From M3007 sp046296435 (lineage in GTDB: Bacteria > Bacteroidota > Bacteroidia > Chitinophagales > Saprospiraceae), in contig JBKBLI010000005.1 in NCBI GenBank assembly GCA_046296435.1, positions 16,102 to 80,101 on the forward strand: a stretch of 64,000 bases of DNA, in the 5' to 3' direction. Numbering within the stretch: the stretch's first letter is position 1; every line of letters begins with the position of its first letter. A program made the translations under genes and the position numbers. This document shows, in pieces, positions 8,141-16,412 of this stretch. The notes beneath the pieces were generated by a model. It was not told where the DNA came from and ran no database searches. It worked only from the letters and a program-made list of their open reading frames with translations.

Positions 8141-10242
8141 GGTTGCATCAAAAGGTGGCGAGGGATGCGCACGACAATACTGCTGCCCATTTCTACAGTT
8201 TCGAAATGCAATTCGGCGTCTAACTTGCGTACAAATGCCCTGATCAATTTGTATCCAAAAGTTTCGTTGAGCTTGAGCGTCTCGGGATCAAACCCTGCGC
8301 CATTGTCTCTCACGCGCAGAATGGTTCCCGAATCGTCAGATTGGAGCGATAGGGCGAGCGTGTCTCCACTGCCGGACGCAAAGGCGTACTTTAGCGCGTT
8401 AGACACCAATTCGTTGACGATCAGTCCAAGCGATATGATGGCATCCACGTCCATGTTGATGTCTTCCACTTTCAATTGGAGGCTGACGCCTTGCGGTTTG
8501 TAAGTTTCGAACAGTTCTGCGCAGAGTCGGTGGAGGTATTCCTTAGCGTTTACATCCGACAAACTGTCGGTCATGTACAAGTTTTGATGAATCAGCGCCA
8601 TAGAGCGCACACGGGTTCGGCTATCCGTGACCGCTGAAAAAGCCCCTTGATCTTTGATGTGTTTCGATTGCAGGTTGAGGAGGCTGGAAATAATTTGCAA
8701 GTTGTTTTTTACCCTGTGATGGATTTCGCGCAGCAGCATGTCTTTATCGGCCAGCGCCTTTTCGATGAGCATATTCTTTTCGGCGATTTTTTCAGCGTTT
8801 TTCTTTTTTTGAAAAAAGAGGAAAAAACCCAATAAGGCAATACATACGGCTGCTATCACGACGGCCGACAAGAGCCATTGCGCGTGCCGGCTATTGCGGA
8901 GGCGTAGCGCGCTGAGTTCTGCTTCGGTCTTCAATTCGCGGATTTGTCGTTCCTTTTCGGCGGACTGGTAGCTCGCCTCGATCTGTCGGACGTATTCGCT
9001 TTGCCGGCGCGCGTTTGCGCTATCGCGGTAGGTTTGCGCCAATTGGAGGTATTCCAAAGCCTGAGGATAGCGCCCTTCGCCGACGCTAAGATCAGAAAGC
9101 CCTTGATAAACGCGGGCGAGCACGCCTACGGCACGGAGTTGTTGGGCAGGTTTCAGCGCATCCTGCAAGTGTTTGCGCGCATCCGGTAGTTCGCCTTTCG
9201 CCAGCGCAAGTTCGCCCAGCAACACGGCGTATTTCATTTGCAAAGCCTGATCTTTAATGTTGACCAGATAAGGAGCGCCTTGCCGCGCCATGGCTTCGGC
9301 TTGGGATAGTTGCTTGTTTTTTTGGAAAAAATTAGCGAGTCTGAGGTATTGATTGGCTGTGCGCGTGTGGTTGGGAAGCGATAGACTGATTGTGAGCGCA
9401 TCCTGATAGTATATCAGCGCCTCAGATAGATCTTCGTTTTTTTCAGCGATATTGCCAAGCGTATTCAATGCGGTGACTTTGTGGCCTTTGAGGTCCAAAG
9501 AGTCGGCCATCAGCAAGGCGCGGCGCGCATAATCCACTGCGCGGACATCGTGGTTTTCGATCGCCAACACTTCTGCTATGTTGTTGAAAAGCATAGCTGT
9601 TTGCTCGGGTTTTTGGGCGATTTCGGAAGCGCTGAGGCCCTGCATGAAAACCGACAAGGATTTTCCGTATTGTAGGGTGTTCACATAAAAAATGCCCAGT
9701 CGGTGATATGCGACGGCCAGATACTGCGTATCGCGTATTTCCTCCTTGATTCTCAGATTTTGTTTGAAAAAAAACTCGGCGGAGTCCACTTGCCCAAGCG
9801 CATAATAATTGTCGCCGATGAGACCAAGGCGAGAGGAATACAACTTGTGGTCCTTGATTTTCAGGCAGGCCTCCGCACACCGCAAGTTGTGAAATAAAGA
9901 CGCCTTATGATGACCTCTGATGCGGTGCGTTTCGCCCAGCACGCTGTGGGCATACATGGCCTTTTCGTGTAAGCCGGATAGGTCCGCATGGCGAATCACC
10001 AAGCGATAGATCGCCAACGCGCTGTCTGTCATGCCGGAGGCGAGCAGGTCGCTCGCCCACCGTTCTGCGACGCGGGCCAAAGTCGAGTCATGCGCTTGCC
10101 GGTCTTTTAGCAAGCGATACTGCACAGCCAAGGCTTCCGGTTTGGGGGCTGGCCCGTCCCCATGCTGTGCGAGCGACGGGCCGCCTCCCAAGGAGGCAAG
10201 GCAAACCAACAATATCCAAGCCTTCCGGTACAACAAACGCAT
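8137..10242 (-). CDS. TPR-containing sensor histidine kinase (HisKA_2 type)
   Basis: This 701-residue protein has an N-terminal signal or anchor (LLYRKAWILLVCLASLGGG), a long tetratricopeptide region predicted outside the cytoplasm, one transmembrane helix (WLLSAVVIAAVCIALLGFFL), a coiled segment, a HisKA_2 phospho-acceptor box EIHHRVKNNLQIISSLLNLQ, and an HATPase_c domain (N box LGLIVNELVSNALKYAF, G box RDNGAGFDPE). I chose the ATG at 10242 because it starts the signal sequence and lies just 7 nt after a -7 box at 10250-10257. The message may thus be leaderless. It is co-transcribed with the response regulator. T-tract/A-tract palindromes lie within it at 8804-8817 and 9317-9331. Confidence 0.92.
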   Translation of the reverse strand: MRLLYRKAWILLVCLASLGGGPSLAQHGDGPAPKPEALAVQYRLLKDRQAHDSTLARVAERWASDLLASGMTDSALAIYRLVIRHADLSGLHEKAMYAHSVLGETHRIRGHHKASLFHNLRCAEACLKIKDHKLYSSRLGLIGDNYYALGQVDSAEFFFKQNLRIKEEIRDTQYLAVAYHRLGIFYVNTLQYGKSLSVFMQGLSASEIAQKPEQTAMLFNNIAEVLAIENHDVRAVDYARRALLMADSLDLKGHKVTALNTLGNIAEKNEDLSEALIYYQDALTISLSLPNHTRTANQYLRLANFFQKNKQLSQAEAMARQGAPYLVNIKDQALQMKYAVLLGELALAKGELPDARKHLQDALKPAQQLRAVGVLARVYQGLSDLSVGEGRYPQALEYLQLAQTYRDSANARRQSEYVRQIEASYQSAEKERQIRELKTEAELSALRLRNSRHAQWLLSAVVIAAVCIALLGFFLFFQKKKNAEKIAEKNMLIEKALADKDMLLREIHHRVKNNLQIISSLLNLQSKHIKDQGAFSAVTDSRTRVRSMALIHQNLYMTDSLSDVNAKEYLHRLCAELFETYKPQGVSLQLKVEDINMDVDAIISLGLIVNELVSNALKYAFASGSGDTLALSLQSDDSGTILRVRDNGAGFDPETLKLNETFGYKLIRAFVRKLDAELHFETVEMGSSIVVRIPRHLLMQP
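8804..8817. repeat. T-tract/A-tract palindrome inside a coding region
   Basis: Seven T, G, six A. It encodes the FFQKK stretch just after the membrane helix of the sensor kinase. A second copy (TTTTTTTGGAAAAAA) lies at 9317-9331 in the same gene. Confidence 0.7.
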
Positions 10243-10249
10243 TGTGCCG

Positions 10250-10257
10250 CAAAGGTA
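10250..10257 (-). promoter_or_regulatory. -7 promoter box of the two-component operon
   Basis: Read leftward this is TACCTTTG. Only 7 nt separate it from the ATG at 10242, so transcription would start at or within a few bases of the start codon. Confidence 0.55.
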
Positions 10258-10280
10258 TTCAGGATTAAAAGGGTCGGCGC

Positions 10281-10339
10281 TCATCCTTTCGGATGATTTT
10301 GCCGCATCAGCACGGTTAATCATTCTTTCGGGTGATTTT
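10281..10339. promoter_or_regulatory. Twin direct repeats, probable operator pair
   Basis: Two 20-bp units at 10281-10300 and 10320-10339 share the pattern TCATyCTTTCGGrTGATTTT with two differences and are offset by 39 bp. Each is itself a partial inverted repeat (CATCC-TTTC-GGATG in the first). They sit between two divergent promoters, the two-component operon and the TonB-domain gene. They are a likely binding site for a regulator, possibly the adjacent response regulator (inference). Confidence 0.5.
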
Positions 10340-10357
10340 TAGGTGAAAAAGCAGCCA

Positions 10358-10365
10358 TAATTTTG
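10358..10365 (+). promoter_or_regulatory. -7 promoter box of the TonB-domain gene
   Basis: TAATTTTG matches TAnnTTTG. The leader to the ATG at 10400 is about 30 nt. The box lies just right of the twin repeats. Confidence 0.45.
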
Positions 10366-10399
10366 TCTTGGTTTTAACCTGAAAATAAAAATCTACATC

Positions 10400-10855
10400 A
10401 TGACAATCAAGTCTTTTTTTCTTTTTGCATCGCTCGGCCTTGCCGTGACAAAGTCAGAAGCGCAGACGCCCTTTTTCTATAAAAACCCCAATAACGCTGC
10501 TGCGCTGTGCGCCGATCCGCAAAGCAAGCGGCCCAAACAGCGTCGCGCAAGCCGCGTCGAGCCTGTTGCGCCGACCGACGAACGGGTCCTCTTGTCCCCC
10601 GCCAACATGAGCGCGTACATCGTCGCCAATCTGCAATACCCCGCCTTAGCCGAAACGAATAAAATAGAAGGCGTAGTGCAAGCCAAAATTTTACTCAGCC
10701 CGGAGGGATTGGTCGCCAACAGCGAAATCGTCAAAGGATTAGGTTACGGATGCGACGAGGCGGTGCTGAAATTACTTGCAGATATGCCGGCGTGGAAACC
10801 GCTTTCAGACCGCGCTCTGGAGTTGATCATCCCGGTTCGTTTCGTGCTGCGCTGA
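10400..10855 (+). CDS. Periplasmic TonB C-terminal domain protein
   Basis: This 151-residue protein has a signal peptide (FFLFASLGLAVTKSEAQ) and a C-terminal TonB-like domain at about residues 70-150: AYIVANLQYP, GVVQAKILLSPEG, a GLGYGCDEAVLKLL helix and MPAWKP. In classical TonB this domain contacts the TonB box of outer-membrane receptors. Here there is no N-terminal membrane helix with proline arm, so the protein is probably free in the periplasm. It is one of the small single-domain TonB_C proteins common in Bacteroidota, often of unclear role. It is divergent from the two-component operon and shares the repeat-containing regulatory region. Confidence 0.85.
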   Translation: MTIKSFFLFASLGLAVTKSEAQTPFFYKNPNNAAALCADPQSKRPKQRRASRVEPVAPTDERVLLSPANMSAYIVANLQYPALAETNKIEGVVQAKILLSPEGLVANSEIVKGLGYGCDEAVLKLLADMPAWKPLSDRALELIIPVRFVLR

Positions 10856-11437
10856 ACGATTATGACATACGCTGCAATGGCCCGAATTCCGCATCGGTTT
10901 TGACAAGGCGTACCTGCTGAAGTTCAGACTCAATGCCGCCTATGGCGGGTCTGGCGGCGTCGAGCCCCGCTATAGCGGCGCGCCAAGACATCGCAGACGC
11001 ATCGCATGATCATTGCGGAAGCGTCGCGAGTGCTCGGCCCGGCCTGCTTGTGCCGGAAAAATGTTGGCAGGTCTTCAGTCGCCGCAATACAATGGCCTGT
11101 GCGGCGCGCCCTCCATTGCCCGAAGGCGACCGCTGCCGGCCCATGATCCTCGCGCCCTGCGCCTTCGCGCGCGCCCTTAGGTCGCAGGCCAAAAAGTTAC
11201 GGGTCGCGTCATGAACGACGCGCCCGCCCTTACATTATTCTCTTTTGTGGTCGATCATGCGAGCCTCTTTAACGCCAATTTGCAGCTTTAAGGGCCAAAT
11301 TGGCGGCCAAAACTCCTTTTTATCGCGCTTAGGCCCGCTCGCCCAAAGCTTTTTGAGTTGTTTTTGTGAAAAAAATGACTAAAAAGCTGCCTGTTGCCGA
11401 TTCGCGTTATATTTGCCCAAAAAATTGAAAAAAGCGC
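10856..11437. other. Noncoding 580-bp stretch
   Basis: No convincing gene. A 93-residue frame at 10933-11214 has random-looking composition. A perfect 10-bp inverted repeat, CGCCAATTTG (11273-11282) and CAAATTGGCG (11296-11305), could be an operator or a hairpin. A T-tract/A-tract palindrome lies at 11361-11375, and a -7 box (TATATTTG) at 11408-11415. Confidence 0.5.
11408..11415 (+). promoter_or_regulatory. -7 promoter box of the PKD membrane protein gene
   Basis: TATATTTG, 22 bp before the ATG at 11438. Confidence 0.5.
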
Positions 11438-11926
11438 ATGGCAAAAACGGCTGCGGAATCCATCGGCAAACGCAAAAAAGAAACCATACTGCTCTTAGTT
11501 GTGGCGGCGTTGGGCTTGATAGGCTTGCTGGCGCTTCAGTTTACAGAAGGCGATTTGAGCGGCGAGTCCAACCGCGCTTTGGTCAGGGCGGGAGCGGAAG
11601 CCCCTAAGCTAGCAGAAACCGCTCCCCGGCTGCGCATACGCGGCAGCCTGATCAAAACCGACGAAAACCCTGAAGCGGATAAGCCCTTTCATTTCAAAAT
11701 GACCGACTTTGCCCAGGGCGCCGCCTATGAGTTGGATCTGGGTGACGGAACCCGTAAGCGATTCGACGAAAAAGGCGTCATTCGGCATGTCTATCACCGG
11801 AAAGGCCCATTTACGGTGCGTTTGTTCGCCGAGTTCGAGGGCGAAGTCATGGCTTTAGACTCTACTGTCAAAGTAGTAGGCGGACGCCCAGAACGCATAG
11901 AGATCATCGACGGCATCGATTTTTGA
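11438..11926 (+). CDS. Membrane-anchored PKD-domain protein
   Basis: This 162-residue protein has a short basic cytoplasmic N-terminus, one transmembrane helix (TILLLVVAALGLIGLLALQF, about residues 16-35), a spacer, and then a single PKD/immunoglobulin-like domain at about 80-150. The domain shows YELDLGDGTRKRF, HVYHRKGPFTVRLF and a final strand DSTVKVVGG; the LDLGDG..H.Y...G.F.V pattern is typical of PKD. The domain would face the periplasm. Small anchored PKD proteins are found in Bacteroidota and may take part in envelope assembly. No partner is evident nearby, and the function is unknown. Confidence 0.75.
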   Translation: MAKTAAESIGKRKKETILLLVVAALGLIGLLALQFTEGDLSGESNRALVRAGAEAPKLAETAPRLRIRGSLIKTDENPEADKPFHFKMTDFAQGAAYELDLGDGTRKRFDEKGVIRHVYHRKGPFTVRLFAEFEGEVMALDSTVKVVGGRPERIEIIDGIDF

Positions 11927-12151
11927 ACGCCCAAACCTCAAGCGCCGCCGCTTCCTTCGCGCGACGAAAAGCCGCGCGAGCGAATAAGCGCGGCGCGAGC
12001 GCCCCAACGCGCCCCAGAGCCGAAACTAAAGAAGGTCAAGATGCGGAAGGCCGTATCTTTTTTAGATTGGTATAGCCCGGCGACATTTTTTTTTAAATCA
12101 GGCGCGCAAGGCAAAAATATTTTATCAAACAAACACAACATTACGAAGCGC

Positions 12152-13159
12152 ATGAAAAAAATTGGAATTCTCCATGGGAAAGAAACCACCTTCCCGGAAG
12201 CGGTGGTTGCGCGTATCAACAGCAAAAATGTAAAGGGCGTACATGCCGAACCAACGTTGGTAGATGAACTGATGCAAGGCGAACCCACACCCTACGCCGT
12301 CATTCTAGACCGAATAAGTCAGGATGTGCCTTTTTATCGCGCCTATCTGAAAAATGCAGCGCTCAACGGAACGGCCGTGCTCAACAACCCCTTCTGGTGG
12401 AGCGCTGACGAGAAGTTTTTCAACAACTGCCTGGCCACCAAAGTCGGCGTGCCGGTACCCAAGACGATCCTGCTGCCTTCCAAGCAAATGCCGCCCGACA
12501 CCAGCGCGCAGAGTTTCCGCAACATGAAGTATCCCCTCGATTGGGAACGAATGATCGAATACCTCGGCGGCTTCCCCCTCTTCATGAAACCCCACAGCGG
12601 AGGCGGATGGAAAAATGTATATAAACTGCACGACTTCGAGGAGTTTTTTGCCGCATACAACGAAACCAATACCCTTGTCATGTTGCTGCAAGAAGCCATC
12701 GACTTTGAGTCGTATTTCCGCTGCTATTGCCTGGGTGGCAAGTACGTGCGCATCATGGACTATGAGCCGCGCAATCCGCATCACCTGCGCTACGTAGCCG
12801 ACCACAAAGCGCCTCAGGCCCTCCTCGATCTCATGCGCGATTACGTACTAAGGCTCAACCACGCCCTGGGCTACGATTTCAATACCGTCGAGTTCGCCGT
12901 GCGCAAAGGCGTGCCCTACGCCATCGACTTTTGCAATCCGGCCCCCGACGCCGACCTGCATTCCGTAGGCGAAGAAAACTTCGAATGGGTGGTAGAGAAT
13001 GCCGCCAACATGATGATCGAAAAAGCGCTGGAGCACAAGGACGGCGCCAACAACCTGACCTGGGGAACATACGTCAGCGGCGCGACGGCAGGCGCGCTGC
13101 CATCGGCGCCCGACGCTTCGGCCAAAACCGCAGGCAAAACCTCGCGCGCCAAAAAGTAA
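12152..13159 (+). CDS. ATP-grasp family protein (RimK-like)
   Basis: This 335-residue protein begins MKKIGILHGKETTFPEAVVARIN, a small alpha/beta pre-ATP-grasp domain. An ATP-grasp core follows, with a GGFPLFMKPHSGGGWKNVYK nucleotide loop at about 145-165, a central VMLLQEAIDFESYFRCYCLG segment, and the metal-site text NTVEFAVRKGVPYAIDFCNPAPD near 260-280. Such enzymes join a carboxylate to an amine or thiol using ATP. The substrate is unknown, and no biosynthetic partner lies nearby. The last 28 residues are Ala/Ser/Lys-rich and probably disordered. Start 12152 is the first ATG of the conserved domain. A strong terminator follows at 13264-13299. Confidence 0.8.
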   Translation: MKKIGILHGKETTFPEAVVARINSKNVKGVHAEPTLVDELMQGEPTPYAVILDRISQDVPFYRAYLKNAALNGTAVLNNPFWWSADEKFFNNCLATKVGVPVPKTILLPSKQMPPDTSAQSFRNMKYPLDWERMIEYLGGFPLFMKPHSGGGWKNVYKLHDFEEFFAAYNETNTLVMLLQEAIDFESYFRCYCLGGKYVRIMDYEPRNPHHLRYVADHKAPQALLDLMRDYVLRLNHALGYDFNTVEFAVRKGVPYAIDFCNPAPDADLHSVGEENFEWVVENAANMMIEKALEHKDGANNLTWGTYVSGATAGALPSAPDASAKTAGKTSRAKK

Positions 13160-13263
13160 GACCTCGCAACCGCGCAAAACGCAGCGTGGACGCCGAACCT
13201 CCGTAAAGAAAAATGTAGATGCGGCGCGCTTCGCAGCGATGCCAAACGTTCGGACTCGTTGAC

Positions 13264-13299
13264 AAAACCTGACGCCCAAAAATCCAGGCGTCAGGTTTT
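13264..13299 (+). terminator. Hairpin terminator after the ATP-grasp gene
   Basis: Perfect 13-bp arms AAAACCTGACGCC (13264-13276) and GGCGTCAGGTTTT (13287-13299), loop of 10 nt, with T-rich sequence after it. It is symmetrical enough to work in both directions. Confidence 0.8.
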
Positions 13300-13442
13300 A
13301 CATTTAAAAAAACAATATGCCGCATGTTGTCGTTCTATGTCGGTCGTCGCAAAGGTCGCGTCCGCCCGGTCTAAAAGCGACGAGAATAAAAAGCCAACAA
13401 CGCACGTGCGGCGCCAAGGGCCTCAAGCGTCTTTTTTGAAAA

Positions 13443-14498
13443 ATGACCGAAACAAAAATCGGAGACATACGCGCGCTGAACTTAGCGCAAATCGAACAAA
13501 AGCTCGCCGAGTGGGGCGAGCCGCGATTTCGGGCCGCGCAGGTGTATGCGTGGGTTTGGGAGCGACAGGCCGATAGCTTCGAGGCCATGAGCAACCTGCC
13601 CAAAGCCCTGCGCGAACGCCTTTCGAACGCATTTGCTTTCGAACGCTTGCGCCAAGATCTCTCCCAGACCAGCGCCGACGGCACTGTCAAGACCCGCTGG
13701 CTCACGGCCGACGGCCACCGCATCGAAAGCGTACTCATCCCCGTACCCGCCGACGAGCGCTACACTGCCTGCGTCAGCACTCAGGTGGGCTGTAGTCTGA
13801 CCTGTTCGTTCTGCGCTACAGGACGCATGGGGCGCAAGCGCAACCTCGAAGCCTGGGAGATCGTAGAGCAAGTAGCCGGCGTCAATCGGGACTGCGAGGC
13901 GCGCTACGGACGCCCGCTCACCAATGTCGTTTATATGGGTATGGGCGAGCCGCTGCTCAATTACGCCAATACGCTCGAGAGCGTACGGCGCCTTACCGCT
14001 CCGGGACCACAGGGCTTGGGTATGGGCGCCCGGAGGATCACCGTCAGCACGGCAGGCATAGCCAAGATGATTGCCCGATTGGCCGACGACGGCTACCGCT
14101 CCAATCTGGCCCTCAGCCTGCATGCCGCCGACGACCGCAAGCGCTCCGAGATTATGCCGATCAACGACAGCAATCGCCTCGAAACGCTCATGGACGCCCT
14201 GAGCTACTTCTACCGAAAGACCAAAAACCGCATCTCCTACGAGTATATCGCCTTCGACGGCTTCAACGACGGTCTCGACGACGCCGCTTTGCTGCTCAAA
14301 CTCTGCCGTCGCAATTTCCCCGTACGCCTCAACATCATCGAATACAACCCGATTGAGGGCGTGGCTTTTCAGCGCTCCGACGACGAACGCCTCAACCGCT
14401 TTGCCGCTTACCTGGCCGACCGGGGCGTCACCGTCACCGTGCGGCGTAGCCGAGGCAAAGATATTGACGCCGCTTGCGGACAATTGGCCAACAAATAG
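13443..14498 (+). CDS. rlmN: 23S rRNA (adenine2503-C2)-methyltransferase RlmN
   Basis: This 351-residue radical-SAM enzyme methylates A2503 of 23S rRNA and A37 of some tRNAs. The CX3CX2C cluster motif is at Cys117, Cys121 and Cys124 (GCSLTCSFCATG). The SAM-binding GMGEPLLNY and STAGIAKMI motifs follow, and the catalytic C-terminal cysteine is about Cys345 in DIDAACGQLA. Length and order are normal. The ATG falls within a TTTTTTGAAAAATG palindrome at 13432-13443. moxR follows after 4 bp, so they are likely co-transcribed. Confidence 0.97.
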   Translation: MTETKIGDIRALNLAQIEQKLAEWGEPRFRAAQVYAWVWERQADSFEAMSNLPKALRERLSNAFAFERLRQDLSQTSADGTVKTRWLTADGHRIESVLIPVPADERYTACVSTQVGCSLTCSFCATGRMGRKRNLEAWEIVEQVAGVNRDCEARYGRPLTNVVYMGMGEPLLNYANTLESVRRLTAPGPQGLGMGARRITVSTAGIAKMIARLADDGYRSNLALSLHAADDRKRSEIMPINDSNRLETLMDALSYFYRKTKNRISYEYIAFDGFNDGLDDAALLLKLCRRNFPVRLNIIEYNPIEGVAFQRSDDERLNRFAAYLADRGVTVTVRRSRGKDIDAACGQLANK

Positions 14499-14502
14499 CA
14501 CC

Positions 14503-15498
14503 ATGCAGTACCATCAAGACATAGAAACCCTTCAGCAGGTCATCGCGCAGGAAGCATTGGTCATCCAACACCTGCGCAACGAAATTGCGCAGGTGATCAT
14601 CGGGCAGGACGCTATGGTTGAACGCTTGTTGATAGGCGTTCTGGCTAAAGGGCATATATTGCTCGAAGGCATGCCGGGTTTGGCCAAAACACTGGCCATC
14701 AAGACCCTTGCCCAGGCGGTTGACGCCCACTTCAGCCGCATACAGTTTACGCCTGATCTGCTACCCTCCGACGTGGTCGGCACCATGGTTTACAACCCCG
14801 CCGACGCCTCTTTTTCCGTCAAAAAAGGGCCGATTTTTGCCAACTTTGTACTGGCAGACGAAATCAACCGCGCCCCGGCCAAAGTACAAAGCGCCCTGCT
14901 CGAAGCCATGCAGGAACGCCAGGTCACCATCGGATCGCACAGCTATGCGCTACATGAACCTTTCCTCGTCATGGCTACGCAGAATCCCATCGAACAGGAA
15001 GGAGCCTACCCTTTGCCCGAGGCCCAATTGGATCGCTTTCTCCTCAAAGTCAATATCGATTACCCCACGCGCGAGTCTGAACGCCAAATCATCCGCCTCA
15101 ACCTCGGCAGCCAGTTGCCGCAGATAAAGCCGGTCAGTTCGGCGGCGGCCCTGCTGCGCGCCCGCGAAATCGTGCAACGCATTTATGTGGACGAAAAAAT
15201 TGAGCAATATATCCTCGACTTGGTGATCGCAACCCGACGCCCGGAAGATTATGGGTTGGCTGCGCTCAAGCCCCTGCTGGCCTACGGGGCTTCGCCGCGC
15301 GCCGGCATAGGGATGGCTCAGGCTGCGCGGGCGCTGGCTTTCCTGCGCGCCCGGGCTTACGTCACCCCCGACGACGTGCGCGCCGTTTGTTTTGACGTGT
15401 TGCGCCATCGCATCGGGCTGACCTTCGAAGCGGAAGCTGAACAGGTCGGGCCGGATCAGATACTCGCCCGTTTGGTGGGTGTCATCAAAGCGCCCTGA
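14503..15498 (+). CDS. MoxR-family AAA+ ATPase
   Basis: This 331-residue AAA+ protein of the MoxR type has Walker A GMPGLAKT at 56-63, Walker B FVLADEIN at about 115-122, a sensor region ATQNPIEQEGAYPLPEAQLDRF, and a C-terminal lid domain. MoxR ATPases usually act as chaperones that mature partner complexes together with DUF58 and von Willebrand factor A proteins. None of those genes follow here; the next gene is a VanY-like lipoprotein. Start 14503 lies 4 bp after the rlmN stop; longer in-frame starts would lie inside rlmN. Confidence 0.92.
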   Translation: MQYHQDIETLQQVIAQEALVIQHLRNEIAQVIIGQDAMVERLLIGVLAKGHILLEGMPGLAKTLAIKTLAQAVDAHFSRIQFTPDLLPSDVVGTMVYNPADASFSVKKGPIFANFVLADEINRAPAKVQSALLEAMQERQVTIGSHSYALHEPFLVMATQNPIEQEGAYPLPEAQLDRFLLKVNIDYPTRESERQIIRLNLGSQLPQIKPVSSAAALLRAREIVQRIYVDEKIEQYILDLVIATRRPEDYGLAALKPLLAYGASPRAGIGMAQAARALAFLRARAYVTPDDVRAVCFDVLRHRIGLTFEAEAEQVGPDQILARLVGVIKAP

Positions 15499-15664
15499 CT
15501 TCAGACCCTACGACGGGCAAAGAGTGCAGGGCAAGAGGTCCGGCGCAAAGGTATAGATGCAACGGCGCGCCCATGCCGGCAACGCACGGCAAGCGACAGT
15601 TTTTTTTATCACAAAAAGTTTTATTTTGAGCGCCTCAACTGTTTTTTCTAAAGTTTGGGAATCT

Positions 15665-16399
15665 ATGCTTCTCGGCCTGGCATGCGTCTTATGCTTCTGC
15701 GGTCAAAACCCCGCCGAACCCGCCGCCGCGCGGCAAGCCCCGCAGCCAGCATCTGCGCCCCTCACGCCCGTGTCCTATTTGTTGGGTCAATTTGACCCCG
15801 CCACACATCCCGACTTTGTGAGCGTCGGAAAACCCTACTCCGATAGGCCCGGTATGCGGATGCGGAAAGAAGCCTTCGAAGCGTTCAAAAAAATGTATGA
15901 AGCCGCCCGGGATGAGGGCGTCAACCTCAAAATCATTTCCTCGACCCGCAATTTTGCGCAGCAAAAAGCAATCTGGGAGGGCAAATGGGAGCGCCTCGCC
16001 ACCCAAACGCCCGACCCCCGCGCCCGCGCCTTGCGCATCCTGGAGTATTCGTCCATGCCCGGGACCTCGCGCCACCATTGGGGCGCAGATATAGACCTCA
16101 ACGACCTGAACGACGCCGCTTTTGTTGGAAAAGGAGCGCATCGAGCCGTATATGAGTGGCTCAGCCGCAGGGCCGGAGAGTTTGGCTTCTGCATGCCCTA
16201 TTCGGCAGGTCGCGCCACGGGTTATCAGGAGGAAAAATGGCACTGGTCTTACATGCCTCTATCCTCCCAATTCCTGAGCGACTACGAACGCCAGATTCGC
16301 GCCGAACAAATCAGCGGATTCCGCGGCGACTCGCTTGCCGCGACATTGGATGTAGTGAATCGATATGTGTCCGGCATCGCCCCTGAATGTCGTCGTTAA
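15665..16399 (+). CDS. VanY/M15-family D-Ala-D-Ala carboxypeptidase, likely lipoprotein
   Basis: This 244-residue protein has a hydrophobic N-terminus ending in cysteines (LGLACVLCFCG), which could be a lipobox; a secreted form is also possible. The M15B zinc peptidase domain shows SSTRNFAQQKAIW, the metal motif SRHHWGADIDLND (HxxxxxxD) and the catalytic/metal EEKWHWSY near the C-terminus. Such enzymes trim the terminal D-Ala from peptidoglycan stems. I chose 15665 because residues upstream of it lack signal-peptide features and an AAAGTTTG box lies immediately in front. Co-transcription with moxR is possible (166 bp gap). Confidence 0.85.
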   Translation: MLLGLACVLCFCGQNPAEPAAARQAPQPASAPLTPVSYLLGQFDPATHPDFVSVGKPYSDRPGMRMRKEAFEAFKKMYEAARDEGVNLKIISSTRNFAQQKAIWEGKWERLATQTPDPRARALRILEYSSMPGTSRHHWGADIDLNDLNDAAFVGKGAHRAVYEWLSRRAGEFGFCMPYSAGRATGYQEEKWHWSYMPLSSQFLSDYERQIRAEQISGFRGDSLAATLDVVNRYVSGIAPECRR

Positions 16400-16412
16400 A
16401 TCTTTTTTTGAT

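Noticed and set aside
10933..11214. 93-residue plus-strand frame in the noncoding region after the TonB-domain gene
   Set aside because: No domain, no promoter box, and alanine/arginine-rich text typical of chance frames in GC-rich DNA.
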